DNA from: Ophiura sarsii
Taxonomy: Eukaryota; Echinodermata; Ophiuroidea; Amphilepidida; Ophiuridae
DNA: 64,000 nt
Direction of reading: 5' to 3'
NCBI GenBank assembly: GCA_035610835.1
Contig: CM069452.1
Coordinates: 25,611,121 to 25,675,120, forward strand
How positions within the stretch are numbered: the stretch's first letter is position 1; each line of letters begins with the position of its first letter. The notes beneath the pieces are model-generated. The model searched no databases. It was not told the DNA's origin and saw only the letters and a list, made by a program, of their open reading frames with translations. The translations under genes and the position numbers were made by a program. Below are positions 25,845 to 39,061 of the stretch, one piece after another.

Positions 25845-26825
25845 GAGGGAGTTGAGGACCTGTATTCTATGGAGTCCTTCATTTTAATTCCTATGATTTC
25901 ATAGATTACCTACCAGGGGTAGAGTTTCGGTGCGAATCCGCGAATCGATTCGCGTAAAATCACTACCGCGTGAATCCAGGTGGATTTGCGCGCAAAAAAA
26001 AAAATACTTTACTTTTTTTTTTTTTTCTAAATCCAAAACAGGACCTTAGATGACTGGTATTTGACTCTTAGTCAACAAACTTGCCGAATTTGGAAGTTGT
26101 GCAAGCTTTTAGCCTTATTCTTGATATTATTTTCATTAATTTCGCAATAATCCATGGATTTTTTGCAAAATTATTCCGTAAGAATCTAAATGGACTCTCG
26201 CACTGCAGCGCAAATTTCTAGGCCTGCCTACCATTCATGGTGATAATAATCATCATGAAAAGATACCAAACAGTGTATACGTGTTGCTGTTGTTTATTGT
26301 TTTATTGTCAAACACCTAATGTACACATTTTATCAAACCTTAAAAAGTTTACAGTTTATGTTTACTAAGTCTAATACCAATGTGTGTTATGCATGCTGTC
26401 AACCATTACGTGATTACGCGCTAGGAATGAGTACAGCAACTGTACGCTCCTCACTGTGTAATCTCTTTTACTGTCTTTGTGTAATCAGAGTATGCTAAAT
26501 ATGCGCTTGAAAAATCTAGTTTTTAGTAGCACTACTCACATGGCGTAGAGATTTGAGATTGGGATCCTCCATTCAATTTGGCTTGTTTTTGTTCCCCACT
26601 GATAGTTTTATTTTCAATCCAACCCTGGAGTTTATGGTTCAAATCACCTTATCTCACACATAACCCTTGGTTCACAATTCTGTCTTAACTCAGGCAAACT
26701 ACATTTCCAAAATCATTTAAATGTTTCTTCGAATTTGGCATGACAAATCGAACCATGCATGAAACAGCATCCCATGACTACCCACATTACTTAGCAGGGG
26801 TATAGCCTGCTTATATTCTGCATAT

Positions 26826-27080
26826 TTAACGCTTTCCATGCGGCAGGCGTCTGCAGACAACATTCCAAAATGTCACAAAATGTTTCAAAAATGTCATAAT
26901 TATTTACTTTCATTACAATATTTGGAATCACCATGAGAAATGCATTGACATAAGTAGAAACATGCCTAGGATTGGGTCAGAAATGCTTGAGATAAAGTTT
27001 GAAAATTGGGATAGGTTTCTGAAAAATCTGTTTTGTATTTTGGAAAAACCAATAGCCGATAGCCGCATGGAAAGTGTTAA
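26826..27080 (-). mobile_element. Family A MITE, TTAA-flanked
   Basis: Left end TTAACGCTTTCCATGCGGC, right end GCCGCATGGAAAGTGTTAA. The body is the reverse complement of the 12329 copy. Intronic. Confidence 0.85.
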
Positions 27081-30000
27081 GAGGATCAGGTATGAATCTA
27101 AAAATAAATTTATTTATCCAAATATTTATTCATAATTCATAATTAAAGCATGTTTGTTCTTGCCTCTGACTCATCATCCCCAGGTTAAGATCTAACGGCT
27201 ATAACGCCTTCCCAATGAATAATTACTATTAATATTCATGCCAATTGTTATATCACACACCAATTCAACGGGCATTAAATCAAAAACAACAAAGCTAAAT
27301 TAGTCACTTATAAAACCCCGCTTTTAATCAATTTCTTAAAACCCACCTCGTTAAAATTTCACTTGCACCCGACCTTTACGGACCAACGCCTTGCGTAATT
27401 ATTTTAAGCAGCGCGACCAACTTAATGCCGTATATTTACATTAATATCCAATTTCGATATAATGCCGTGTTTTTCTTACGGATAATCCCGTGCAATTCTA
27501 ATGTAGCGGGGTACCCATAGTCTGCTGTGTCTGTATCAGATCTTGAGTATTGATAAGAAGAGAGATGATGCTCTCTGCTCCCACACCACAATATTGCAGG
27601 AAATCCCTTTCTATGCTACAGAACCTCATACCAATTTCGGAATAGAATTGCAAGAGGAAATGGAAAGGAGATGGAGAGGGGAAGGGGTTAGGAGTGGGGA
27701 GGTAGGGGCAAATCCTCTTCAATATCTTTCCTCATGCATTTCCATAAAGGCAACAAAGGGAGCATGAATACCAATTTTGCTCTTAGTTTGCACTCGTTTT
27801 GAGCCAAACGATCAGATTTTTATTGGAATATTTACGTTGACAGTGGATGAATTGCTTCAAGGGTAAAAGAAATCATTCTAAATCTTGTCTCATCATATTG
27901 CAAGCCTTCTTTCCCTAAAGCATACTACCTGTACGTCCCCTTACCTACCCTAAATAATAACCTTAGAGAAACTAGTATTGTCATACAACTCAATGTTCTT
28001 AACAATGTCTGATACCGTTTTCTGTGGAGTACGTAGCCAACATTTTAGAAAGAGGAAGAGGTTGAATTATGAGCTATTTTACTGGAGGGGGATTTAATAT
28101 GATGGGTATTATTCTTAGGGTGTGGGGAATTTCTCAAACGATATGACGGATATGATTGTAACAGGAGTATCGGACAATTGCAGACATATTTGTAATGCCA
28201 TGATATACCAATTTATCATACAAATACAATTCAAATTATATATGATGATATTGGGAATTCTTAAGGAGGAATTGAAGATTTTAACATAAATTCTGATATG
28301 TTGCATTCTGGAGTGAAAGAATTATGACGACGGACTAAGATTTGAAAGGTGAGTCATCTTGATTTTGATTGAGGAGCGATTTCAGGACTTAGTGCGATCT
28401 AAGCTACCTTATCCATTACCTTAAATCTGATGTACACCCAGAACTTTATTATTTCTCTCCAGGCCTTGTCAGTTACGCATTTACCAGCGGCAATCATTGT
28501 TGCTAAAATCCCACAGACAGATTCCATAGCTTGCTCATTCCTCCTTTCAATTTACTCTTTTTTTTTGTCTCGAATTCAAGAGAATCTACTTTAAAAACGA
28601 TCACCACCCTAGTTTTCGGAATAAAAAAGTTTACGCTGATATTCCCCCAAGGCCTATAATCCTCTCAACTCGAAATTATAGTCGCTACCATAAATCAAAT
28701 ACGCCAGCAAATCGCTACCAATACTCGTAACATATGTAGCCATTCAATATGGCATAGATTATAACGTCTTTGATGTACCAAAATGCTCTTGATAGGTGGG
28801 ATCATCCATAGGTATGTTGGTATGGCCCAAGCAAATAAGTCAAGGTACACGGATAACAGTACTGTTGAATATTTCACAACGTGTCAGGAATAGTTATGTC
28901 TTAACGTTTCAATCCACCATACTCATAATAGGTTAATAAGCGCTATGGGGTACTGCACACAGACATACATACGCAAACTGTATGCATACAAGCCCATCTA
29001 TAAACTGTCGTTATATTACGGTGTATGTAGATAATAATATAGATTGCTTCTGCTGAGCGATAATTATTGAACAAGTAACAACTTGTTATTAAAATCGGGT
29101 CAGTTTTTCTACTGATGTGTATTAGCGGAGTTTATGGACGTCATTCATAGTTTCTCTTTTAGATGAGTTTATTTCGGGGTAATGCTGATATTGGATATTG
29201 TTTTGTAAAAGATATCAAAACTGGTTTACGTTTCCGGCGAGACGATTGTTTACATGCTCTCATTCTATCTGAACTATTCAACAATATGGTTCAGACAAAC
29301 AATATTTGCGCTCATCAATTTTCAGTCCGTTCATCATATATTATGAGAAAATAAAATTGCAAAAATATTCATAAGGCTAGTGTAGAGATAAACACCTTTT
29401 CATTGCATTTTTTTAAATTCCCAAAATGAGTAAAACAATAATATATTACAGGGTTAGCTTTCCAAAATAATTTTGAAGATGTAACATTCCACGTCAAAGT
29501 AATATTCTATACAACAAAAGTAACATAACATTGACATTCAAAGAAAGGCAGTAATTTCATTAAGAAACCACAATCATTATAAACATTTTATTTTCAGTTA
29601 TAGGTTTTTAAAATCAATAAAACAATTGTTACATTTCATTTCAGACTTGATACAGTTTAAAGCATGTCTTTAATTTGGTTCAATTTTGATGATATTATGG
29701 ACATTTTGTTGGTGTACCAACCAACTTTTCTCGTTACTCTAATGTACACCCTGAGACAAAACCAATCTCTATTCTGAAAATTGTGGGTTCGATTCTTACA
29801 CAGTAACCGTGAATATTCCGGATGATAGTAAAATAGCAATAGCGTTTACAAATATGTGTTTTCAACAATAAATATTGATGTCATTTCGTACATTTGGATA
29901 GAGGTGACCTCAAAATGGCCATATGTTTACCTTGTGACTAGCAATATCCCTTCACTTTTCCCTCTAAGTGGATGGTTAGGGACGACAACTAATACGCACA

Positions 30001-30200
30001 TGGCAGTCACGTACAGCGCTCAAGATGCTTTCATACGGACTGGTGCAGTCACACTTTCAGGGCACTTTAGGAGTCTATCAAAGACTAAAAGTTCACCAAG
30101 ATTCACTTTGGATTCCCACACTTGTCACCTAGATTTCCGAGATAAGAAATTGCACTGACGCCACTATTTAATTGCATTATCATTTCTTCTTCAAGTATTA

Positions 30201-30248
30201 GGGGGAGAGAGGGGGGGAGGGGGGGGGGGGGGCTGGGAGAGAGGGGGG
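30201..30248 (+). repeat. G-rich tract
   Basis: Almost uninterrupted purine run with at least four runs of five or more G, inside the 11.9-kb plexin intron. On the transcribed sense of the gene it is a C/T tract. Confidence 0.9.
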
Positions 30249-31832
30249 CTGATATTTAGATTCCCAACCTACATTGTTCGATCCCTGGATATACTCAAAG
30301 CACAAGTCTACCTGTTGAACCGTGTGCACACCATCGTCGGCGCCGACCAAACATAACCGAGAATTAACACAATCTAGGCTCCATGTATTTCATCCCAAAC
30401 ACCTCCCAATGGACCGAAAAGCACCAGACTACCACCAGTCTTCACTCGCTGCGAATATTTTGATAACATGAATAAGAGGTCCTATCCCAAACACGATGAC
30501 ATCATCGCTGTGGTCGGTCGGGCCTTGCATGAAAGCACTCAATCCATACACAAACATAGAGTGCTCAAATCCTCAGCTTGGGCTATTCTACTGACTCTGT
30601 CTGAATGTTACCTGCCTGCGTGCAAATCACTGCCTATACCTGATTATATTCATAGATAACAGTTTGCCGTGAGACAAATCTTACTTGACTTGAATCACAT
30701 TTCTATTGTGTGTGTTGAAGTTATAGACATAATTCACTGTTATCGCACTAAAAATCATACAGTCATACATAAAGCACAAGATATATAATTGTGAAACCAA
30801 ACGAAATGTAGAATGATGATGCTCGAAGGGATGAATGGGTGGGGGCATTTCTCTTCATCGAATTCTGTGAATTTAAAAGAGCGTAAACTATATGATAGAA
30901 ATGCACATCATCATCATCATTCATGAACATAGTAGTCTGCTTCAAATCAATAGTTTGGAGCCAGTTACCCACAATCCCATTGACCCGTTTACCTAACGGG
31001 ATGTCAAAACCCTCAAAAAAACGGCCAATGTCAACAAAACCGGGACAAAAATTACGGAACTGTCCTTGAGTATCTCCCTCTTGTGACTCAAGCCAATTGT
31101 CATGACATTCATAGAGTCCGTCACCCTTATCTCAGGCCATAGAGCGCAAGTACTAGGGAACAAGATCTAATCACATATTACAGGAATCATCATTAATCAG
31201 AGACTAAAGGCGAAGGACTCTCACGCCGCCGTATGCAAGTCCAAAAACCTGCGATGGCCACAGGAAACGTTACCCGACTACCTGCCTCTCCAAAATACTG
31301 AACTCCCCTCATATTCATGACGGAGAAAACACTGCACTGAATTATTAAAATGCCTTATAACTTGTGAAATGTGGCTCCATCCACATCATCGTCAAAACTC
31401 TATGGCTGCCTTATTTTTCAGTTGGGGGAAATGCTATGTACGAGAGTAACATATGGACGGTATTACCCATCTGGCACAACCAATCCATGTATCTAATAAA
31501 CAAGTATAATATAAATCAAAAGATTGTCTATGAATTGTGTATGATTAAATGGGAAAAACAGTCTGTCAAAATATGATACAAAAAGTGGGGAGTATTTAGA
31601 GATTTCTTATTAATTTTGATGACGTATTTTGATGTGTATGGATCCAGCATATGGTTTGATAGATGTCATTGCCCGCCACTGCCATCGCAGCAGAGAAATG
31701 AGAAAACAAGGAATAGTGTGCCTAGATAGATAAATATCATAAAGGAAATGTTGGCTATATAACAAACTATGGCCTTTGGGAAATTCCTGGGGAAAGGGTC
31801 AAGCAAAGTCAAGATTAAGTTAAAGGAAATCA

Positions 31833-32118
31833 GTCCCTGCTGATGATATCTATTCCCCGAAATTTATCCGTCCTGACAAGTTCACGTTTTGCACACTACC
31901 GGATGATTTTTTTTATTGGATGATTTTTGCAAAGGAAAATATCGAAAAAGAAAAACGATTAATAGCGAACCTTGCGTCCCTGCTGATAAATTCGATTCCC
32001 CACAATTTATCCGTCCTAACAAGATCTCATTTACACACCGCTATTGAATGATTCTATTTTTATTGGATGATTCTTTTTTTAGAAAAATACTGAACAAGAA
32101 AAGCGATTAAAAGCGTTG
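31833..32118 (+). repeat. Tandem duplication, period 143 bp
   Basis: GTCCCTGCTGATGATATCTA at 31833 and GTCCCTGCTGATAAATTCGA at 31976 start two copies that share TTTATCCGTCCTRACAAG and TTTTTATTGGATGATT. Confidence 0.85.
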
Positions 32119-34317
32119 AATTTTACGGGTGACTCTAAGGAATCACAGCAAACACATTTATTCTTCATCACAATTTATACAGTAATTACATTTTTTTCTC
32201 AATACAAATGGAACCAAATCTTTGTATTATTAGCGCAAAAAGATGTCCAAATATTGACTCACGTCTCGGTGTGTTTGTCATAGTGATGAAAATGCAACAG
32301 CTCTTCGGTTTCAAAGCAGTCAACTGCAAAATTAGGGCAACATGAGCCTATTCCCGGCACTCAAAATCTCGTCCCTATTGTGGATGCTGTGTGCAGTGTG
32401 TCGGGAGAAGCACCTCCGTGACACATGCTATCCAAACAATAACACACTTGCCATCATCCATTGCACCGGGTAATGATTCAAGTCAATAGTACCCAAACTA
32501 TACGAACGTGGGGTGAAAATTGTTGTCTTTATCAAGAATTCATGTTGCTAGGAGCTTAACGTAACACCTTTATTACCATTTACCTGGCGATATCGTACAG
32601 ATGTGGCATTTTTAAACTATTTAAAATAACTGTAATGATGGAAGGGTGTAAATAAGGAACCATAGTCTTACTGGGTATTACTAGAGGAACTGCCTACGGG
32701 TTGAAAGGCATGTTTTAGTTAACACCTCCAGAACTACAGCTGGGGGTGTACCCATGCTATGCCTTAATAGATTGGCAACCTAAGTTGCTTTTAGGTTTGA
32801 AATTACAGTGTTGGAAACAAATAATAAACATTAGGTGGTTTGTTGGCGACAACCATCATTCAAATTTCAATTGATTGGTGATGAACTATATTTTTTTGGA
32901 AAAGAAATATGGAAAATGTGCTCAAAAATAGGACAGTATGCTTACATGCTCAAACACGACCTGTTGAATTATTGAGAGCAGGTTGTGTTGCCAATGAGAC
33001 AGCCCAATTTGTTTACTAACCATTGGTCTCACAGAAGTAGCCCAAATTCCATCAAATGTCACTTTTTGTAACTATAGCCCAATTGGGGTAATGGCCCAAT
33101 TGGGGTAATGGCCAAATGATAACATTGCAGATTTGCCATATAGTGTTGCTAACAATAGCGCAATTTGCATTTCGTACACATACACAAATCTCTGTGGGTC
33201 ATGAAAAATTACATGTAGCGCAAATTTCACTTGTAAAGCGCTCGTTTGTTAAAAGAAAGAAGCCAATTGGGCTACTTAATGACAGATTTAGTAACATTGT
33301 AACTGAGGAGATTTGTCATGTAGACCTATCATAACTGTTCCATACTTGCAGTCATATCATAATGTCATTTATAACAACCTATTGTAGAGTGCTAATCCCT
33401 GTCGACACGATGTAAGCTCCTATGCAATTCAAAATGTCACGGTTTTAAGGACCGATCTGCCGAGACTCGATTTTGACAGAATCGTTTCTTCGACGAAATA
33501 TTCAAGTATGCAAAATTCTGTTGATAGGTACTTCTGAATTTAATAACACTTGTGTGCATTATGTTATCATTTTGTCCACGTTTTGGTAGATCATTCGCTA
33601 CAACCTACAAAAATGGTTGAAAATAATCATTCGTACAATAAAAAATGGAGAAAAAATTCACATAGACCATGTTCAATTTAAAAAAATAACAAATGTTGTG
33701 TGAACATTTTGTATCGAGTGTAATCGTAACCCTGTCTGCATTACATGTTCCGTGCGCACCGAGCCAACATAGTGACGATAGTGTATTTCTTCAACTGGTT
33801 TTCAGCAGACAACATCTAGGGCATGTAATTGTGACTTACCAAATTTCACCTAACCCATAACCATGCCTTAACATTTCCTATAACATGTAACCAGAGATCT
33901 TTCTAAAAAATGTTCTTTCGCATCCGTTTATCACCGGGATAATCAAGGTTGCTAACCAGCCTGTGGTCACATCATAATCATGTTGATCCACACGCACAGC
34001 AGACTTTGGTTGTCTCCGGGACAAAAGTCACCCAAGCTAATAATAATTCATAATTGTGAGATATCCATTGAAAGATTACGTTCTTCTTAAAGAAACATAT
34101 TTCGGTAAGCTCCAAAGGGGGGAAGTAGCTGAAAACATGAGGGCAGGCAGGCAGAGTGAGTAACCATGCCCTTATTGGACAGTGAACAAGTACTCTTCTT
34201 AACGCCACCAGGCTTCCCCCTTCTAACAGAGGTATTGTGTATGTTTTACACTGATCTTCATTACGATATTGACTCAACACAATGGATCAGTCTTTAGCAC
34301 CTAAAGGCATCCCTTAT

Positions 34318-34570
34318 TTAACACTTTCCACGCGGCTATTACTATTAGTTTTACCATATACAAGAAAGATTTTTCGGAAACCTTACCCAATTTTCAAAGT
34401 CTATCTCAAGGATTACTGAACCAATACCAGGCATGTTTGTACTTATTTCAATGCATTTCACATGGTGATTCCAAATATGGTTATGACATTTAACAATGTT
34501 GACATTTTTGAAACATTTTATGCAATTTTGGAATGTCGTCTGCAGCTGCCTGCCGCGTGGAAAGTGTTAA
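34318..34570 (+). mobile_element. Family A MITE, TTAA-flanked
   Basis: Left TTAACACTTTCCACGCGGC, right GCCGCGTGGAAAGTGTTAA: a perfect 19-bp terminal match including the TTAA. It lies about 0.9 kb downstream (in gene sense) of the first PSI exon. Confidence 0.9.
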
Positions 34571-35511
34571 AGGTGTGATCAAGTTGTCTATCACATTCAT
34601 GCCACTTCCTAACAATACCCATTAGGATGTGGGATTTGGGGGGAAGACACTAGCGTGTGCTTCTATTTCGTAGCTTTTCATTTATATTCATGTTCTGTGT
34701 TGTTTTTCAGCATTTTGCCTTAGAGGGGCAGTTTAACTTCCCCAAGACCTTCGCATACACAGTACAGCGCAGCAGGTTGTGATCTTGAGTTTCATGATTT
34801 AAAGCCAATTAAGCATGGCTGATCTTTGGATGGGTTTTCCTGACAGATAACATTTGCATATTTTAGTTCCTTCAAGAGATCTTAAAAGTCCGTCTACAAA
34901 GTTAACTGGCAACTGTAAGCCAAGACTAAAAGCGCTTAAGAAGGACAGATGATTGATAAACAATGCATGATTGAACTAAGGGAGTGTTTTATCAGAAGCA
35001 ATCTGATGCAGCTACTAATGTTGCAAAAGAATGTTATCCGTCACAACTGGGGCGATTGTTTTCAACATGTATGGTAAACAAAATTGACATTTAACCACAT
35101 GTCTGCATCGCAGGCGTTGTGTGCAAACCAGCTATGTCCAAACAGCTTTGATTTTAAATGGCATCAAAATGACTCAGACTCAAAATTGCTATAGAGACTT
35201 AAAAGAGAATCCTTATAAACCCTTTTCATTTGTATGCATGTGTGAAATGCACTGTTTTGTTTATACCCTTGGAGAGATATAAAGGGGATGTCCCTTTACT
35301 GGCTTTATGCTCTTGTCTGTGTTAGAGAAAATAGCAGTTGTCACACATCGGTAGTGTGGATGTATAATGGCCTGTGACATTAGAGCGAAGCATTCTGAAA
35401 CTTGAAAAATACTGCCATACCCAGTTCCTCTTTGGCAACAAACAATTCCATAGTGTCTATGTAATCCTCTTTTTAAGCATCTGCGGTATTATTCATTAAT
35501 AGAATACTAAC

Positions 35512-35624
35512 CTGTTAGATAGGGTGCACCAGCCACAGTAGGGATCTCCAACACCATCCCCGACTCCCAAACACTCATCGCAAGTTGTGTGTTTTTCACA
35601 TTGTTCCACTGGCAACTTGGTAAT
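35512..35624 (-). CDS. Plexin exon: first PSI domain, N-terminal part (partial gene)
   Basis: This exon encodes the start of the PSI domain that follows the semaphorin domain in plexins, the cell-surface semaphorin receptors of axon guidance and cell migration. It begins in phase 0 after a pyrimidine-rich acceptor (CTTCAACAG). It encodes 37 residues from ITKLPVEQC onward, plus two bases, and ends at an AG|GTTAGT donor. Cysteines fall at residues 9, 15, 18, 30 and 33, and DPYCGWC is the hallmark PSI signature. The loop before DPYCGWC reads LGVGDGVGD, about four residues longer than in typical plexins, through an imperfect in-frame 12-bp duplication. The preceding residues should be the end of the semaphorin domain, on an upstream exon I did not find. 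Plexin identity is near certain. The A or B subtype is open: PSI1 looks more B-like. Confidence 0.95.
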
Positions 35625-38600
35625 CTGTTGAAGATAAAATAGAAACATTACAGTTAATAATGTGTGACAATACTTGATTAGACATGACAACGTGAAATGG
35701 AATAGTATGGTCTTCTCTCGTTGATAACATTTAATTTTTTTCACATAAAAACATACAGATTTGAAATAATATGATCAAATATTTCCTACAATTACAGACT
35801 TCCTAGTTCATTGGAATCAATCTGCTGCTATTAATTGGTCGCATTATACATATCATAGATGACGACTAAAAATGGCATCAAACTCTGATTTGTAATGAAG
35901 TTTCAATATCCAAATCAATGCCATAAACTAAAAGTGTGAGCTATTTGATCAATTTTCAGCAGATATTTCAACTCCCACAGCTACAAAAAAATCATGACTT
36001 TTTATTCTCCAAAAACCCAAGACCTGTTGATAAGTAGGACGGTTCATAGCCGGTAAACATGCAAGGTGAAATCAAAGCGTTATTCTCTTATAAATTCATC
36101 AACTCATAATATTGATCTCCTTCATGCACATTGTTTACCATTATAATGCATTTAACCTGGGACTTGAGGCATCAATCCGCATCTAAAGAGCTCTTGTATT
36201 ATCATCCATTCCATCTTTAATAAATACAGGAAAAATATTGGGATGCAATTTCTGGGCCGACATAGTATTAGCGTCCCGCTATAATTTCATTACTCGGATC
36301 GTGAAATCCTCTTCACCGACCCTTGTCAGTCGTTAACAAAACAGTACCGGTAAATTTGCATAGCATTCAAACGCAATAACATTTATCTTTAAAGTCGGTG
36401 AGCACTTCATAAATCATTCAGTTGAGCATCTCATTTGCCCAAAGTGATGACATTTAAACACCACTTCCCCTGGGCCAACCGCACATCATCTACTGTTAAA
36501 GGATGGGGACCCATATTTTGCTTTATCTGTAAATAGCGAAAGAGCGCAGGCTTAGTTCCCACCAACATTTCTGTTATGCCTGTGTGTGTTTGTGTGTATC
36601 GGGTAGATTTTGGAACCCGTATTGAACATTCTATGTGTACCGTAGCTTAGCTTTTCCCATGCAAACTCACGTTTGGGTGTTGTGTGGAAGCATATTTCCC
36701 CACGTCTATGCAAAGCCTATGGGAAACATTACAGCAAGCTGAACATCTTTGACTTTCTTTTATTTGTTGGGAGAATATAAAAAAAATCTACCTAAATGAT
36801 TCAATACCAATTCTCATCTAGATTGTAGAAATGACACTAATCAATATCATAATACTGAATAATAAAAGAATTAGATCGTTATTGTTTTCTTACGACCCCG
36901 AAGTGGACCTTATCAGCCTAGAAACGATACGGAAAGTGACGTCCAACATGAAATTGAGTGAGCGTGCCTGTGTGAACTTGTTATATAGTGGACGCAGGAA
37001 ACGCCTGTCCTGTGAACTGACTTGAAATCCCATCAATGTATGTCGTCAATGAACAATGATGAGTGCATGTGTACAAGGTCTAACTATGTACGTGCCTGTT
37101 ATGTGTGTGTACGTACCTTAACTGATCGTATGAGTGTCAGGATACCCTTTTTTGCCTCAAACTTGATAAGCTTAATAGATATGCAACGCTATATATAATA
37201 AAGGGGCACAGTTCTGGTTGTGGTAAATATAGAGTGCTTGAATAAGGTATTATGACTCTAAAGTGCGAGACAAGAAAGAAATACTGAATTAATTACAAAT
37301 TGTGGTCATTATCTTGACATCATAATTTATTTGCATTTATTGTTATTTACCCAACTAGCATTTCAAAAATCTACCAGTGCTAGTTTTTAACCCTGTTGGC
37401 TTGCCATATACCTTGATTGCCCGTTCCTAGAAGGATCATGACTGCCATGCCTTTGGGCGGATGGCAAGTAAATATGGTTGAAATGAATATAACAGAAGAT
37501 TCACATCCAGAGACTAATTAGTCAAACAAATTTGAAATAAGGTCCAAATAAATAAAGTACATTGCATAGTACACACAGTCGAGTTTAACAACAGCAAGAA
37601 ATAAATGCTGATTGCTTTCAACACTCCACGACAAATATTATTACAGCGTATCACTCAAACAACACACATTGAGTTTATAACAAAGCCAAGGTGTTTCTTT
37701 AATAAAGATGCTCCAGTGACAAAATGAATATGTCTTAAAAGTACACAAGACAATCACAAAGCAAGCTGCAATCAGTCAGTCGTCGGGTCACGCGTAGCGG
37801 CTCTATTTTCTAGTCCAAGCAGAGTGCACAATTTAGCGTTGGCTGAGAGAGGCTATGAAACAGCCTCACTGAGAATTGCGATTTTTCCACTTTATAAACA
37901 GAATCTGGCCAAAATAATATCAAATAAATGTTGCTAAAGGATGCATACGAATGAACAACATGATATTTTTTGTATACAAATGTTATTTTAAAGAGTAATT
38001 CTCCTTCCAAAAAAGGGTGAAATGACCATCAAACAAACCAATTTTTCTCGCTAACGAATATGCGCTCCCATTTCTAAATTACACTACATGAAAGAGAAAA
38101 GCCTTAGCTAGGAAAAATCCTGTGTACGTAAAATCATATCTATAGCCAGAATTTTATGTCCACCGTAAGAATAACACTAACCTAAATATTACCGTCTAAA
38201 ACGCGCGAGCCACCATTTTCCAGCTGACCTTGTGACCTGTTCAACCAGTCGGCTTACCACGCGCGCTCTGATTGGTCAATAACAAGGGCGCAAGTTCTAT
38301 ATTTAGAAGTGCACGACTGGTACAGACTACAGGACTGTACTGTACAGGAGTAATTGTGCCGACATATTTCTTATTTCAACCAAATGATATTGTGGTTTTA
38401 CAGTAGGGCCCATGAGTTATATTGTGTAACATGGTTCTACGTGGAATAACATTTTCTGGATGAGATATAAATCGATTAATTAATACTAATAGTGTTGTTA
38501 GCCTACATGTAGCTCCAAGATTTGGATAGTAAATGTAAAATATAAAAGCAATACAATATCGTGCGACTTTTCATATGAATTATATAAATTAATCACATTT

Positions 38601-38634
38601 TCATCACTAGGAAAATGTTTGATTCCCACTCTAC

Positions 38635-38942
38635 TTATCATGGGGGTTATTTATTTGCATTGCCAGTGCCAGCATCTTCATTATTTTCTTTCTTTCTTTT
38701 TTTGGGGGGGGGGGGGGGGGGCAAAAAAAAAAGGGGGGGCGGTAAGAAAATATTATGGGGGCATGAATTTGGTTTTAAACTAAATTATTTATCATGGGGG
38801 TTATTTATTTTCATTGCCGGTGCCAGCATAGTCATTATTTTCTTTCTTTCTTTTTTTTTGTGGGGGGGGGGGGGGGGGGACAAAAAAAGGGGGGGGGGTA
38901 AGAAAATATTATGGGTGCATGAATTTGTATTTAAACTAAATT
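38635..38942 (+). repeat. Tandem duplication, period 154 bp, with G tracts
   Basis: Two copies of a unit starting TTATCATGGGGGTTATTTAT, each with a TTTCTTTCTTT tract followed by a G18 run (38704-38721, 38862-38879). A C14 run follows at 38994-39007. The open frame across it is low-complexity. Confidence 0.9.
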
Positions 38943-39061
38943 AATTTATTTTTGAGGGGGCGGGGGTACTGGGCGAATTTTTTTGGGGAAATGCCCCCCC
39001 CCCCCCCTACACCTGTAATGCCGCCACTATTTATTTTTACTTCAACGTTCAGACAGACACC

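Larger units (their letters stand above)
23618..35511 (-). other. Plexin intron inside PSI1 (11.9 kb)
   Basis: Bounded by GTTAGT at 35511 and TTTTCTGTGCAG next to 23617. It contains a 204-bp tandem duplication (23811-24204), a nested-hairpin MITE (24494-24756), a long-TIR element (25590-25844), family A MITEs (26826-27080 and 34318-34570), a G-rich tract (30201-30248) and a 143-bp tandem duplication (31833-32118). The remaining sequence, including 27.1-30.2 kb and 32.2-34.3 kb, shows no recognisable gene. Confidence 0.85.

Noticed and set aside
29750..29800. GGGTTCGATTCTTAC resembling a tRNA B box
   Set aside because: No matching A box or acceptor stem nearby; a single 11-base match is weak.
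34708..34775. Plus-strand segment between TTTTTCAG and CAG|GTTGTG encoding HFALEGQFNFPKTF
   Set aside because: It is stop-free with splice-like edges, but only about 22 codons, and nothing nearby supports a plus-strand gene.
37135..37190. Minus-strand phase-0 segment ending at GTTAAG|GTACGT, tested as the end of the semaphorin domain
   Set aside because: The residues do not resemble the end of a plexin semaphorin domain and the upstream acceptor is poor.
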